The notes below the pieces were generated by a model, which saw only the letters and a program-made list of their open reading frames with translations, was not told the origin of the DNA and did not search any database. 64,000 nucleotides of DNA from an uncultured Lachnospiraceae bacterium (lineage in GTDB: Bacteria; Bacillota; Clostridia; Lachnospirales; Lachnospiraceae). The stretch is from contig URXX01000004.1 in NCBI GenBank assembly GCA_900551895.1, positions 62,001 through 126,000 on the forward strand, read 5' to 3'. Shown here one piece after another: positions 17,463 through 26,700 of the stretch (its first letter is position 1; each line of letters opens with the position of its first letter). A program made the translations under genes and the position numbers.

Positions 17463-18392
17463 ATGAAAGAAGAAATTTTGGAATTAAAAAAGGAAGTTGG
17501 AAAAGTAATTGTAGGAAAAGAGGAAGTAATTGAGAAAGTGCTGATGGCAATTATCGCGGGAGGACATATTCTTTTGGAGGATATTCCCGGCGTGGGAAAA
17601 ACAACACTTGCATTGGCTTTTAGTAAAGCGATGGGATTAGAGTTTAGGCGTATACAATTTACACCTGATGTTGTTCCTTCAGATATTACAGGGTTTATGA
17701 TCTATGATAAGCAAAAAAACAATTTTTTATATCGTGAAGGTGCTGTAATGTGTAATTTCTTTTTGGCAGATGAAATTAATCGTACGTCAAGTAAAACCCA
17801 GTCGGCACTTTTGGAAGTGATGCAGGAAGCAAAAGTGACGGTGGACGGGGAAGTACATGAGATTCCTCAGCCATTTATTGTTATGGCAACACAGAATCCT
17901 ATAGGTACTGCGGGAACGCAAATGCTTCCGGAAGCTCAACTTGATCGTTTTATGATAAAGTTATCTATGGGGTATCCGGAATTTAATGCTCAGATAGAAA
18001 TTCTAAAGAATAGAGAAAAAGAAGATCCGCTTGATGTCGTGAAAGAAATTCTTTCAATTGAAGAAGTAATTGAGATGAAAAAGGAAGCAAAAGAGATTTA
18101 TGTGGATAATAAAATATATGAGTACGTTACAATGCTTGTGGAAGCAACGAGGAAACATGATTATGTCAAACTTGGGATAAGTCCTCGAGGGGCTTTGGCA
18201 CTATGCGCCATTGCTAAAGCGAGAGCATATATTTTAGGTAGGAATTATGTGATACCCGAAGATGTAAACGAGTGCTTTTTAGATGTGTGCAGACACCGTC
18301 TTATTCTTAAACCGAAGGCGAATTTAACTTCTATGGATACAGACAGTATACTTCAGCAGATTTTAGACGAAAATAAAGCACCAAAGTTGTAG
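17463..18392 (+). CDS. MoxR family AAA+ ATPase
   Basis: 309 residues with an intact Walker A (GVGKTT, about 43-48), Walker B FFLADEIN (about 99-106), sensor 1 IVMATQNP and the typical MoxR tail DVNECFLDVCRHRLIL. MoxR proteins are chaperone-like AAA+ ATPases that mature or assemble protein complexes, usually with DUF58 and transglutaminase-type membrane partners, exactly the next two genes. AGGGGAAAGG precedes the ATG and the gap to the upstream gene is 20 bases. Its presence inside a cobalamin-uptake operon suggests a role in assembling the surface binding complex. Confidence 0.92.
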   Translation: MKEEILELKKEVGKVIVGKEEVIEKVLMAIIAGGHILLEDIPGVGKTTLALAFSKAMGLEFRRIQFTPDVVPSDITGFMIYDKQKNNFLYREGAVMCNFFLADEINRTSSKTQSALLEVMQEAKVTVDGEVHEIPQPFIVMATQNPIGTAGTQMLPEAQLDRFMIKLSMGYPEFNAQIEILKNREKEDPLDVVKEILSIEEVIEMKKEAKEIYVDNKIYEYVTMLVEATRKHDYVKLGISPRGALALCAIAKARAYILGRNYVIPEDVNECFLDVCRHRLILKPKANLTSMDTDSILQQILDENKAPKL

Positions 18393-18400
18393 AAAGAGTG

Positions 18401-19489
18401 ATGCTATTGAAAAAGGAAAAAACAGTATTTAGTTTTTTGTTTCTTGTGGTAATGGTACTTTACTTTTTGACGGAAATCTCGTATGCACCGTTATTTTTGC
18501 TGGGACTATGTATTTATAGTGTTATAGGATTTATCATATCCAGAATATCGGGAAAAAAGACGAGTTTTTATTTTGAAGGAGAAAAACAATGTGAAAAGGG
18601 AAGTCAACTGGAAGTTACACTATATATGAAAAATAATAGTAAGATTCCAATTTGGAATGGAGAAATATTTTTGCAGGTAAAGAACAGATTGACAGGAGAA
18701 TGGACAGAGGTAAAAAAAACATTGTCTCTTTTGCCATTACAGAGTAAAAAAACACATTTTTGTTTAGAGGCATATTACTGTGGTTGCGTTGAAGTGACTA
18801 TAGGGAAAATGAAAGTTTCGGATCCATTTGCTATATTTACCAAAGAAAGAAAAATTTATATGGAAAACAGGTACTATGTTTATCCGAAATTGACGAAGGT
18901 TCATTTTACAAGCGAACAGTTGAATCAATATGATATGGAAAGTTACAAGTATTCTCCTATAAAAAGTGGGGAGGACACAAGTGATACTTTCGGGATAAGA
19001 GAGTATAGGGAAGGGGACAGTCTAAAGTCTATTCATTGGAAACTGACGGGGAAAATGGAAAATCTTATCGTTCGGGAGGCGGGACTTCCGATAGAAAACA
19101 GTGTGATGATACTGCTCGACAAAAGGGAGAAAGAAGAAACTTCGGCAGATAAAAAGGATAAATTAACGGAAATATTTTTATCGCTGTCAAATACAATTGT
19201 GGGAAATGGTATACAGCATTCTATCGGCTGGTACAATTATGAAATGGGAAAATTTGAACAATACCGCATTCAATCTACGGAGGACATCTATGCAATCATA
19301 GGGGAACTTCTTTCTGTTTCCCATTATAAAGATGAAGTAAGTACGGCGGATAGGTTTATAGAATCGGATGCTGGAAAGGAATATAGTAATTATCTGTATG
19401 TGACGGAAAGTGATACAGCAGAGAGAGAGACGGAGAAATTGATGAGTTATGGAAACGTTGAAATTTATCGAACAAGAGAATTTAGTTAG
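18401..19489 (+). CDS. DUF58 domain membrane protein
   Basis: About 362 residues. ATG 18401 is taken; GTG 18398 and TTG 18407 are alternatives in the same frame. Two hydrophobic segments (about 10-27 and 31-48) are followed by a beta-rich part and then the DUF58 core GIREYREGDSLKSIHWKLTGK (about 200-220, quoted in part), the family's most conserved stretch. The C-terminal half has a vWA-like fold in this family. It pairs with the MoxR ATPase upstream and the transglutaminase-like protein downstream, whose gene starts 41 bases before this one ends. Confidence 0.88.
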   Translation: MLLKKEKTVFSFLFLVVMVLYFLTEISYAPLFLLGLCIYSVIGFIISRISGKKTSFYFEGEKQCEKGSQLEVTLYMKNNSKIPIWNGEIFLQVKNRLTGEWTEVKKTLSLLPLQSKKTHFCLEAYYCGCVEVTIGKMKVSDPFAIFTKERKIYMENRYYVYPKLTKVHFTSEQLNQYDMESYKYSPIKSGEDTSDTFGIREYREGDSLKSIHWKLTGKMENLIVREAGLPIENSVMILLDKREKEETSADKKDKLTEIFLSLSNTIVGNGIQHSIGWYNYEMGKFEQYRIQSTEDIYAIIGELLSVSHYKDEVSTADRFIESDAGKEYSNYLYVTESDTAERETEKLMSYGNVEIYRTREFS

Positions 19490-21572
19490 AAAAAAAGAGA
19501 TTATAAAGGAAATTTTGCTTGCTCTCTTTTTAGGTATTTCCAATTTTTTATGTTTTCGGGATATGTTTCAGTTGAAATTATGTTTTTCAGAACCATATTT
19601 AGGTGGAATGAGAAGTGGATTAGTGTATACATGGAATCAGATTGCAGATGTGTTGGGGAGCGAAAATTATATCTTACTTCCTAAGTTTACTGGAGAGGGA
19701 GAAGGAAATACAATATTTTTAATTGGAGTGTTAATTCTTTTTGTCATTTTGTATTTCTTTTTTGTACATAGTAAAAATAGATGGGCAATTTTTTTGTTTT
19801 TTTTCTTAACTGCAATTTTAAGTGGAGTGACCAACTTGCAAATTTCTATGATGACAATGGTACTTTTTGGAATCTCTGTAATTGGAGGAATACTGCATAT
19901 TCGTGACAGTAATGGATTAGGTAATAAAGTATTCCTGTTTATTTTAACCGCAATTTTATGTTTAGTTATATTTTCTTCGCCGTTAGGCAGAAAACTTATT
20001 GCCAAATCAGAAACGATTCATGAAGTACAGAATGTTGTAAAGACGAAGTTGAAGGATCAATATTACGGTTTGAACTTGTTAAAAAATGGTGATTTGAAAC
20101 AGAGAAAGAGGGAAAAAGATAAAGAAGATGCACTTGAAATTACGATGACAACACCTCAATCAATATATCTTAGAGGTTTTGTTGGGGAAAGTTATCAGGA
20201 TAGCCGGTGGGAAGCGTTACCTAATTACAATTATTATAAAGAAAAAGATTTCTTTTACTGGTTGAAGAAAGAAAGATTCCAAGCGTTTGGGCAGTTGGGA
20301 CAGGCGGAGAAATTGTTTCAGAAAGAAGAAGCAGAAGAAAATCATGTTAGTATTCAGGTGAAAAAGGCAGACAGCCGCTATGCATATATTCCTTATGAGA
20401 TAACAGGAGAATTTCCCGAAGGAAAAGAATGGGGAGGAAGTTTTATCACGCCGTCAGGTTTAAACAGACTTAAAACGTATAGTTATGATATAGGAAACAA
20501 TGCAGTGAAAACATGGACGGACACGGCGGCAAAAGTGTTTTTGGGGGCAGATACAGAAAATGTAAAAGATTACTTACGAAAGGAGAGTAATTATAATGCT
20601 TATGTATATCAAAACTTTACATATCTCTCTAAAAAAGAAAAAAGTATTTTAAATCGGTATATCGGCAAAGCAGGAGATCAGTCTCAGGGACATATTGATT
20701 ATAAACCGGCTATTGCAGGAATTCAAAAGTATTTGGAGGACAATTTTATATATACGGAAAATTTAGGGGAGAAGGCAGAGAAAGGCCAAAGTATGCTGGA
20801 GGAATTCCTTGAATCTAAAAAAGGGTATGATGTGCAGTTTGCCACTGCAGCAACACTTATGTTTCGTTATTATGGGATTCCAGCAAGATATGTAGAAGGA
20901 TATTTGGTTACGCCGGAAGATGCAAAAAAAATGGAAAGCGGAAAACCGGAAATCATTCCAAAATCAAACGCACACGCATGGGTGGAGATATATGTTGACG
21001 GTACGGGGTTCGTTCCGATAGAAGTTTCTCCTCCTTATCGAAAAATTATGGAAGAAGCAGATATGGAAGTCGGTATATCCAACAACACATTGTTACGACC
21101 GTTTGATAGTGAAAGTGGAGCAAATAATAAGGCACAGAAAACGGAAATGTCAGGTGATGATAATACACACATTACTTTTCCTATAATAATCATTATTTGT
21201 GGAGTTATCGGTTTGATTCTTCTGACGATACTAATAAGGATGCTTTGGAAATATTTTTTCTGTTTAAAAAATTTCCTGAAAAGATGGAATCTTTTTCATT
21301 GGACAACACCGAAACTGGCAGTCAGTGCAATGTATTCGTACATGGAAGAGCAGAAGTATAGAATAGAAGAGAGTGTCAGGGAGTTAGGAAATAAGGCGGC
21401 TTATAGTTTGGAAGAAGTAGGAGAAAAAGAACGTAAAGAAATGTTAATGGCGCTGAAAAATGCAGCGAAGGAGAAAAAGAAAAATGAAAAGAAAAATAAG
21501 AGGAGTGTTGGTTGGTTTTCTTGTGGCGGCACTGGCATTATGCGGTTGCGGAACAGAAAATCTGTTAGATAA
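19449..21572 (+). CDS. TgpA-like membrane transglutaminase domain protein, catalytic Cys absent
   Basis: 707 residues: about five N-terminal membrane segments (within residues 15-185), an exported region, a transglutaminase-like domain (about 400-540), one further membrane segment (about 578-600) and a cytoplasmic tail. The domain is clear from FATAATLMFRYYGIPARYVE and AHAWVEIYVDG. The Cys of the usual G-[FY]-C-x-x-FA motif is Asp461 (GYDVQFA), while His509 is kept, so it should not act as a transglutaminase or protease. The last 28 or so residues are read through the signal-peptide region of the next gene and look like a frameshift artefact of an A-rich tract. Third member of the MoxR-DUF58 module. 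Confidence 0.85.
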   Translation: METLKFIEQENLVRKKEIIKEILLALFLGISNFLCFRDMFQLKLCFSEPYLGGMRSGLVYTWNQIADVLGSENYILLPKFTGEGEGNTIFLIGVLILFVILYFFFVHSKNRWAIFLFFFLTAILSGVTNLQISMMTMVLFGISVIGGILHIRDSNGLGNKVFLFILTAILCLVIFSSPLGRKLIAKSETIHEVQNVVKTKLKDQYYGLNLLKNGDLKQRKREKDKEDALEITMTTPQSIYLRGFVGESYQDSRWEALPNYNYYKEKDFFYWLKKERFQAFGQLGQAEKLFQKEEAEENHVSIQVKKADSRYAYIPYEITGEFPEGKEWGGSFITPSGLNRLKTYSYDIGNNAVKTWTDTAAKVFLGADTENVKDYLRKESNYNAYVYQNFTYLSKKEKSILNRYIGKAGDQSQGHIDYKPAIAGIQKYLEDNFIYTENLGEKAEKGQSMLEEFLESKKGYDVQFATAATLMFRYYGIPARYVEGYLVTPEDAKKMESGKPEIIPKSNAHAWVEIYVDGTGFVPIEVSPPYRKIMEEADMEVGISNNTLLRPFDSESGANNKAQKTEMSGDDNTHITFPIIIIICGVIGLILLTILIRMLWKYFFCLKNFLKRWNLFHWTTPKLAVSAMYSYMEEQKYRIEESVRELGNKAAYSLEEVGEKERKEMLMALKNAAKEKKKNEKKNKRSVGWFSCGGTGIMRLRNRKSVR

Positions 21573-22398
21573 TATAGATGCACAGACAAAAAAGACTGCA
21601 GAGTATGTGAAAAAAAACGTTTCAAATCCTCAAGTGTCATCAATAGGCGGAGAATGGGCGGTAAAAGGAGTTGCAGAAAGCGGTATTGAGCCGGACGACA
21701 GTTATTTTCAAGTATATTATGATACGGTGAGAGCGAAAGTCAAATCGGAAAAGGGTGCAATTCACGAGGAATATTATTCTGATTATGCCAGAGTGATTAT
21801 TGCCTTAAATGCGATAGGAAAAGATCCGACAGATGTGGAAGGGTATGATATAACAAAGCCACTGGAAGAGTATGATGAATTGACTCGGCAGGGAGTGAAT
21901 GCGGTTGCATATACGCTTGTGGCAGCGAATGAAAGCGGTATTCTTTTGGAACATGAACAGAAGTACATAGAATTTCTTGTGAAAGAAATGGAAGTTATGC
22001 TATCTGAACAGAAAGAAGCATATATAGATTACATTGCAATGGGACTTTTAGGACTATCTTTTTATCGGGATGATGATTCGGTAAAGAATGTGACGGAAGA
22101 GGGCATAAAATATTTATCAGAAATGCAGCAGGATAACGGAACAATGGGAAACTGTGAAACTACTTCCGAGACAATCATTGCATTGACAGAATTGGGAGTA
22201 GATGTATTTTCAGATAAACGATTTATAAAGAAGAAAAGTCTCGGAGAGAGTTTAATGAATTATCAGGCGGAAGACGGAGCATTTCTTCATATGGAAGACG
22301 GAGAAAAGGCAAATGAAATGGCTACGGAGAAAGCGTTGCTGGCTCTGTGCAGTATGAAAAAAATGGAAAAGGGAGGACTTTATGAGAGGGAAAAATAG
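21484..22398 (+). CDS. Lipoprotein with intrinsic-factor/transcobalamin-like alpha-barrel domain
   Basis: About 304 residues from ATG 21484, chosen over ATG 21460 because GAAGGAG sits at 21467-21473. The signal peptide ends in a lipobox (ALCGC), so the mature protein is lipid-anchored outside. The body matches the prenyltransferase/squalene-cyclase-like repeat family that includes the alpha6/alpha6 barrel of intrinsic factor: YARVIIALNAIGKDP, QGVNAVAYTLVAAN, ETTSETIIALTELGVDVFSD, NEMATEKALLAL. In animals this domain binds the corrin from one side and a DUF4430-like domain covers the other. The next gene and the 16894 gene encode that second half. Expected role: capture of cobalamin at the cell surface. 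Confidence 0.85.
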   Translation: MKRKIRGVLVGFLVAALALCGCGTENLLDNIDAQTKKTAEYVKKNVSNPQVSSIGGEWAVKGVAESGIEPDDSYFQVYYDTVRAKVKSEKGAIHEEYYSDYARVIIALNAIGKDPTDVEGYDITKPLEEYDELTRQGVNAVAYTLVAANESGILLEHEQKYIEFLVKEMEVMLSEQKEAYIDYIAMGLLGLSFYRDDDSVKNVTEEGIKYLSEMQQDNGTMGNCETTSETIIALTELGVDVFSDKRFIKKKSLGESLMNYQAEDGAFLHMEDGEKANEMATEKALLALCSMKKMEKGGLYEREK

Positions 22399-23632
22399 TC
22401 TACGGCATTTTTGGAAGAAATATAGGTGGTCTTTTTTAGGTGTTGTTTTAATGATAGGATTTATTTTTTTCTCGGGAATGTTTTTATCGGCTCAGGAACA
22501 GATGCATGGGAAAAATCCACTGGAAACGGAGAGTAAGGATTCTTCACGCATTGCAGTAACAGGGAAAAATTATACGTTAAACTATAAACAGGAAGAAGAG
22601 TATAAGCGTGAACAGGAAAAAAGGGAGAATAAAATAAACCAACAGCCTGCCGAACCGATAGAGGAGATAAAAAGTGAAATAGAATCCGGTAAAAAAAAGC
22701 CGTCATCAATTCTTTCGGAAAATTCTTCGCAGGCACAAACAGGAGATAAAAATTCTAATGGCAATGGAAATAAAACGGAAAATGGACAGGGAAAGCCGGA
22801 AGCAGGAGGAGAGGACGAAGAGGAAAATGGAGAAGGTGAAAGTGGTGAAAATGTAGGGGGCGAGGAGGAAGAATCAAAACTCCCTGAGATTATATGCAGT
22901 CTGACAGAAGGACAGGTGGTAAGTGGTAGCTTTTTGGGATTTACGGTACAGGCAACTACATATAAAAAAGAACCGTTAAGTTCGTTTTATGTGACGGTAA
23001 AGGTAAATGGCAAGAAGTTATACAGTTCGGGAACACAGCATAACGTGATAAGTTATAGAACTTCTCAGGAATTGCAAGACGGAAGTAATGAAATTTCCGT
23101 TACGGCAACAGATAAAGAGGGGAATACAGCTACCAAAAATTATCATGTTACGGTCAGGAAAGAAGAGGCACAGGTAGAAGGCGGAACAATGCGTGTCAAA
23201 TTGCAGGCGGATGTACTTGGATTAGGGACAATCTTTAATGAAAAAGTTGTGTTCTATGAGGGGGAAAATCTTCCTTATGTAGTGGACCGTGCGTTTAAAC
23301 AAGCAGGAATAAAATATAAGTATACGGGAACATTTGATTATGGGTTCTATTTGCAGAGAATATATAGACAAGGTATTACGAACGGATATAAAATTCCGAC
23401 TCCGATTTTACAGAAACTGGAAGAAGAAAACTGCTCATGGGTTGGCTATGAAACAGATTCCCTAGGGGAGAAAGATTTTTATTACTGGTCGGGGTGGCTT
23501 TATAGAATGGACGGATATTTTCCGGACGGGCTATCAACAATACAGGCGGAAGACGGTTCGGAGGTAGAAATTCTGTTTACGTTGAATAATGGAGCGGAAT
23601 ATAACGGAACATGGTTTTCCGGAAACTGGTAA
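22382..23632 (+). CDS. Surface protein with Ig-like and DUF4430 (transcobalamin beta-like) domains
   Basis: 416 residues: basic N-terminus and signal anchor (about 17-36), a disordered linker (about 60-165) very rich in Glu, Gly, Asn and Lys, an Ig-like beta domain (about 168-265), then a C-terminal DUF4430 domain (about 272-416) with YYWSGWLYRMDGYFPDG and EDGSEVEILFTLNNG. The long linker would hold the binding domain away from the membrane, across the cell wall. It overlaps the alpha-barrel lipoprotein gene by 17 bases, the closest possible pairing of the two intrinsic-factor-like halves. GGGAGGAC precedes the ATG. Confidence 0.85.
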   Translation: MRGKNSLRHFWKKYRWSFLGVVLMIGFIFFSGMFLSAQEQMHGKNPLETESKDSSRIAVTGKNYTLNYKQEEEYKREQEKRENKINQQPAEPIEEIKSEIESGKKKPSSILSENSSQAQTGDKNSNGNGNKTENGQGKPEAGGEDEEENGEGESGENVGGEEEESKLPEIICSLTEGQVVSGSFLGFTVQATTYKKEPLSSFYVTVKVNGKKLYSSGTQHNVISYRTSQELQDGSNEISVTATDKEGNTATKNYHVTVRKEEAQVEGGTMRVKLQADVLGLGTIFNEKVVFYEGENLPYVVDRAFKQAGIKYKYTGTFDYGFYLQRIYRQGITNGYKIPTPILQKLEEENCSWVGYETDSLGEKDFYYWSGWLYRMDGYFPDGLSTIQAEDGSEVEILFTLNNGAEYNGTWFSGNW

Positions 23633-23701
23633 TATTGAAAGGGGTGATGTGAAAAGAAGTAGAAATATGTAATATAACGGGAAAAGAAAGGAAGAAGAAA
23701 G

Positions 23702-26700
23702 ATGAAAAAGTTGAAACAAATAGCAGCAACGATTCTTGCGGTGTCCTTAATGATAACAATGTTTCCGGCAAATGTGTCGGCTAAGGAAACGGTTCGTGAG
23801 AATGTAGATACAGAATGGTACAATTTCCGAAATAATGCGGAAAATAATGGGGTAACAGACAGACCTACTCCGATTGAAGCAAAGGAAACAATACAAAAGT
23901 GGGCAGAGAAGTATGGAACAGGCTGGGCTGCCGCACCAACTCCTCCTTTGATTTTAGATGGGAAATTATATATAGGTGTTGCAAATCAGATTCTTGAAAT
24001 TGACAAAGAGACCGGTAAAGAAATTCGTAGAAGTGATGAAATGATCGGAAATGTCGGTTATGCGATGAATCCCCTCACATATGCAGACGGCAAGTTATTT
24101 GTGCAGGTAGGAAACGGTGCAATTCAGGCAGTTGACTATAAGACATTAAAATGTGTGTGGTATAGTGAAAAAATAGGAGGACAGACGGTTTCTCCAATCA
24201 GTTATGCGAAAATTGACGGGAAAGGCTACATTTATAGTGGTACATGGAACAGTGAAAAACGAGACGGAAGTTATATTTGTATGACAACAGATGATGAGGG
24301 AACAACGAAAGTAGAAGGGCAAACAAAAGGTGGAGGAAAGGAGAAAAAATTAACGTGGCGTTTTACTCCTTCCACAGATGATACGCAGGTAAAAAATAAA
24401 AGAGGGTTTTACTGGGCGGGTGCATATGCTACAGAAAATTATATAGCGGTAGGTTCGGATGACGGCTCTAATGAGGGCGATTATACAGCAGATGCTATAT
24501 TTTATACATTAGATTCACGTACGGGAAAAATTATTGACTCCATTTCGGGAATTAAGGGGGATATCCGTACAACGACAGTGTATGACAACGGATATTTGTA
24601 TTTTGCCACAAAAGGCGGAGTTCTCTATAAGACAAAGGTAGACAGCAAAGGAAAACTGAGTGATACAAGTTCTATCGATATAGGGGCAGTGACAAATGAA
24701 AAATTAATGGCGACAGCAGCACCGTTAGTATATGGAAATAAGATTTATATGGGAGTTTCAGGTTCGGGAGGACAGTTTGATCCTGATGCAGGACACGGAT
24801 TCCGTATTATCGATAACAGTGGTCCTCTTACACAGGATTCTATTATGTATAATCTTCCGATTGCCGGGTATCCGCAGGCGGCAGCATTGGCATCGACAGC
24901 GTATGCAGATAAAGATTTTGACGGAAATGGAGAGGCGGACGGCAGAGTATATTTGTATTTTACATATAATGCAATGCCGGGAGGAATTTATTATTGTTAT
25001 GATACAAAGGATCAAACAGAAGCGAAACCGGATCAGTATGGTGAATTATTTGTGCCGGAAAAAGATCAGCAGCAATATTGTATAAGTACTCTTTGTGCGG
25101 ATAGAGAAGGAACGCTATATTATAAGAATGACAGTTGTTATTTAATGGCAGTAGAAACTAATCCGGCATACTTAAATAATATAGTGGTAAAAGGCGGAGA
25201 AAATGAAAGCATTTCATGGAATAAGGCATTCGATTCATCAAGCATGGAATATGAATTGAAAATTCCTGATACAATGAAAACGGCAAATATCACATTGGAA
25301 ATGGATGAAGGTGTGACTGCCACAGTTAACGGAAGTACATATACCGGTAAAAATGAAGTGACACTTGAAGAAGGTGATACAAAAGTACAGATTGAAGTCA
25401 GCAAAACGAGAGGAGAAAAAACATATAAAAGAGTATATGTATTAAGTTTTACGAGGGTAAAGGCAATCTCCACTCTTGAGAGCATGAAGGTGGGAAATTC
25501 CAATTCCTTTTCCGGATTTTTGCAGATGACACCTGAATTTTCATCAGAAGTAACTGACTATAGAGTGGATACAACAAGACAGGAAAGTTTTTGGAGAGTT
25601 TGGTTGAAACCGACAGATATAAATTCAAAAATTACCGTAGTTCCTGTAGAAAATGTAGATAAAATAACAACATCAGATGGAAATACTACAACTCAAGGTC
25701 ATAACAGATGGAATGTATATAAGAAGGATCAGAAAAAAACGGCTAAGATTAGAATCGATGTGTTGTCTGAAAACGGAAAGAAAACGACGAGTTATAATTT
25801 GGCTTTAGAAGTTCCTGTAAAAGTAACAGGAATTACACTTGATAAGCATAAAGCAGAATTGGATATAACAGAGAAAATGCAGTTGAATGCAAAAATAATG
25901 CCGGAGAATGCAACGATTCAGACGGTTAAATGGTATTCATCTGATGAAACAACAGCGATTGTAGACGAAAACGGTTTTGTAACACCGAAAAAAACAGGAA
26001 ATGTAGAGATTACGGTTATTTCTGATGACGGAGCAAGTATAACGGATAAATGTCAGGTTACGATTACGGACAAAGCAAAAGAAGTAGATGACTTAATTGA
26101 TGCAATTGGAACAGTTACTTTGGAAAGCAAGGCTAAAATTGATATTGCAAGAGATGCTTACGAAAGTTTAACTGTTAAACAAAAAGAGAGAGTAACGAAA
26201 TTGACGGTATTAGAAGAGGCAGAAAAGGAATATAATCGTTTAAATAATGAGTCTAATAAAGAAGAGGCGGATAAGGCTGCTGCAAAAGCGGTGGACGAAT
26301 TGATTGAAAAAATCGGGGAAGTTACAATTGACAGCGGAACACAGATTCAGCAGGCAAGGGATGCGTTTGAAAAACTGACTCCTGAACAGAAAGCGAAAGT
26401 GGAAAAAGAAGAAACATTGAGAGCAGCAGAAGAAAAGTATGCCAAATTGCTGTTAGAAAAAGAAAAAGAAAATGAAAAGACTTTCTTAGATACTTACAAA
26501 AATTTAACGGAATACAGAACGGAACAGCAGGAAGAACTAAAAAGAATTATCAGCGAGGGAAAAATACAGATAGAAAAGGCGGCAGATAAAGAAGGCATAG
26601 ATAGGATCGTAAAAGCGGTAAAGATAAAAATGGATGCTGTGAAAACAGATGCGGAATTGACGAGTCAGGAAAATGCAGAGAAAGCAGTGGAATATGTGAA

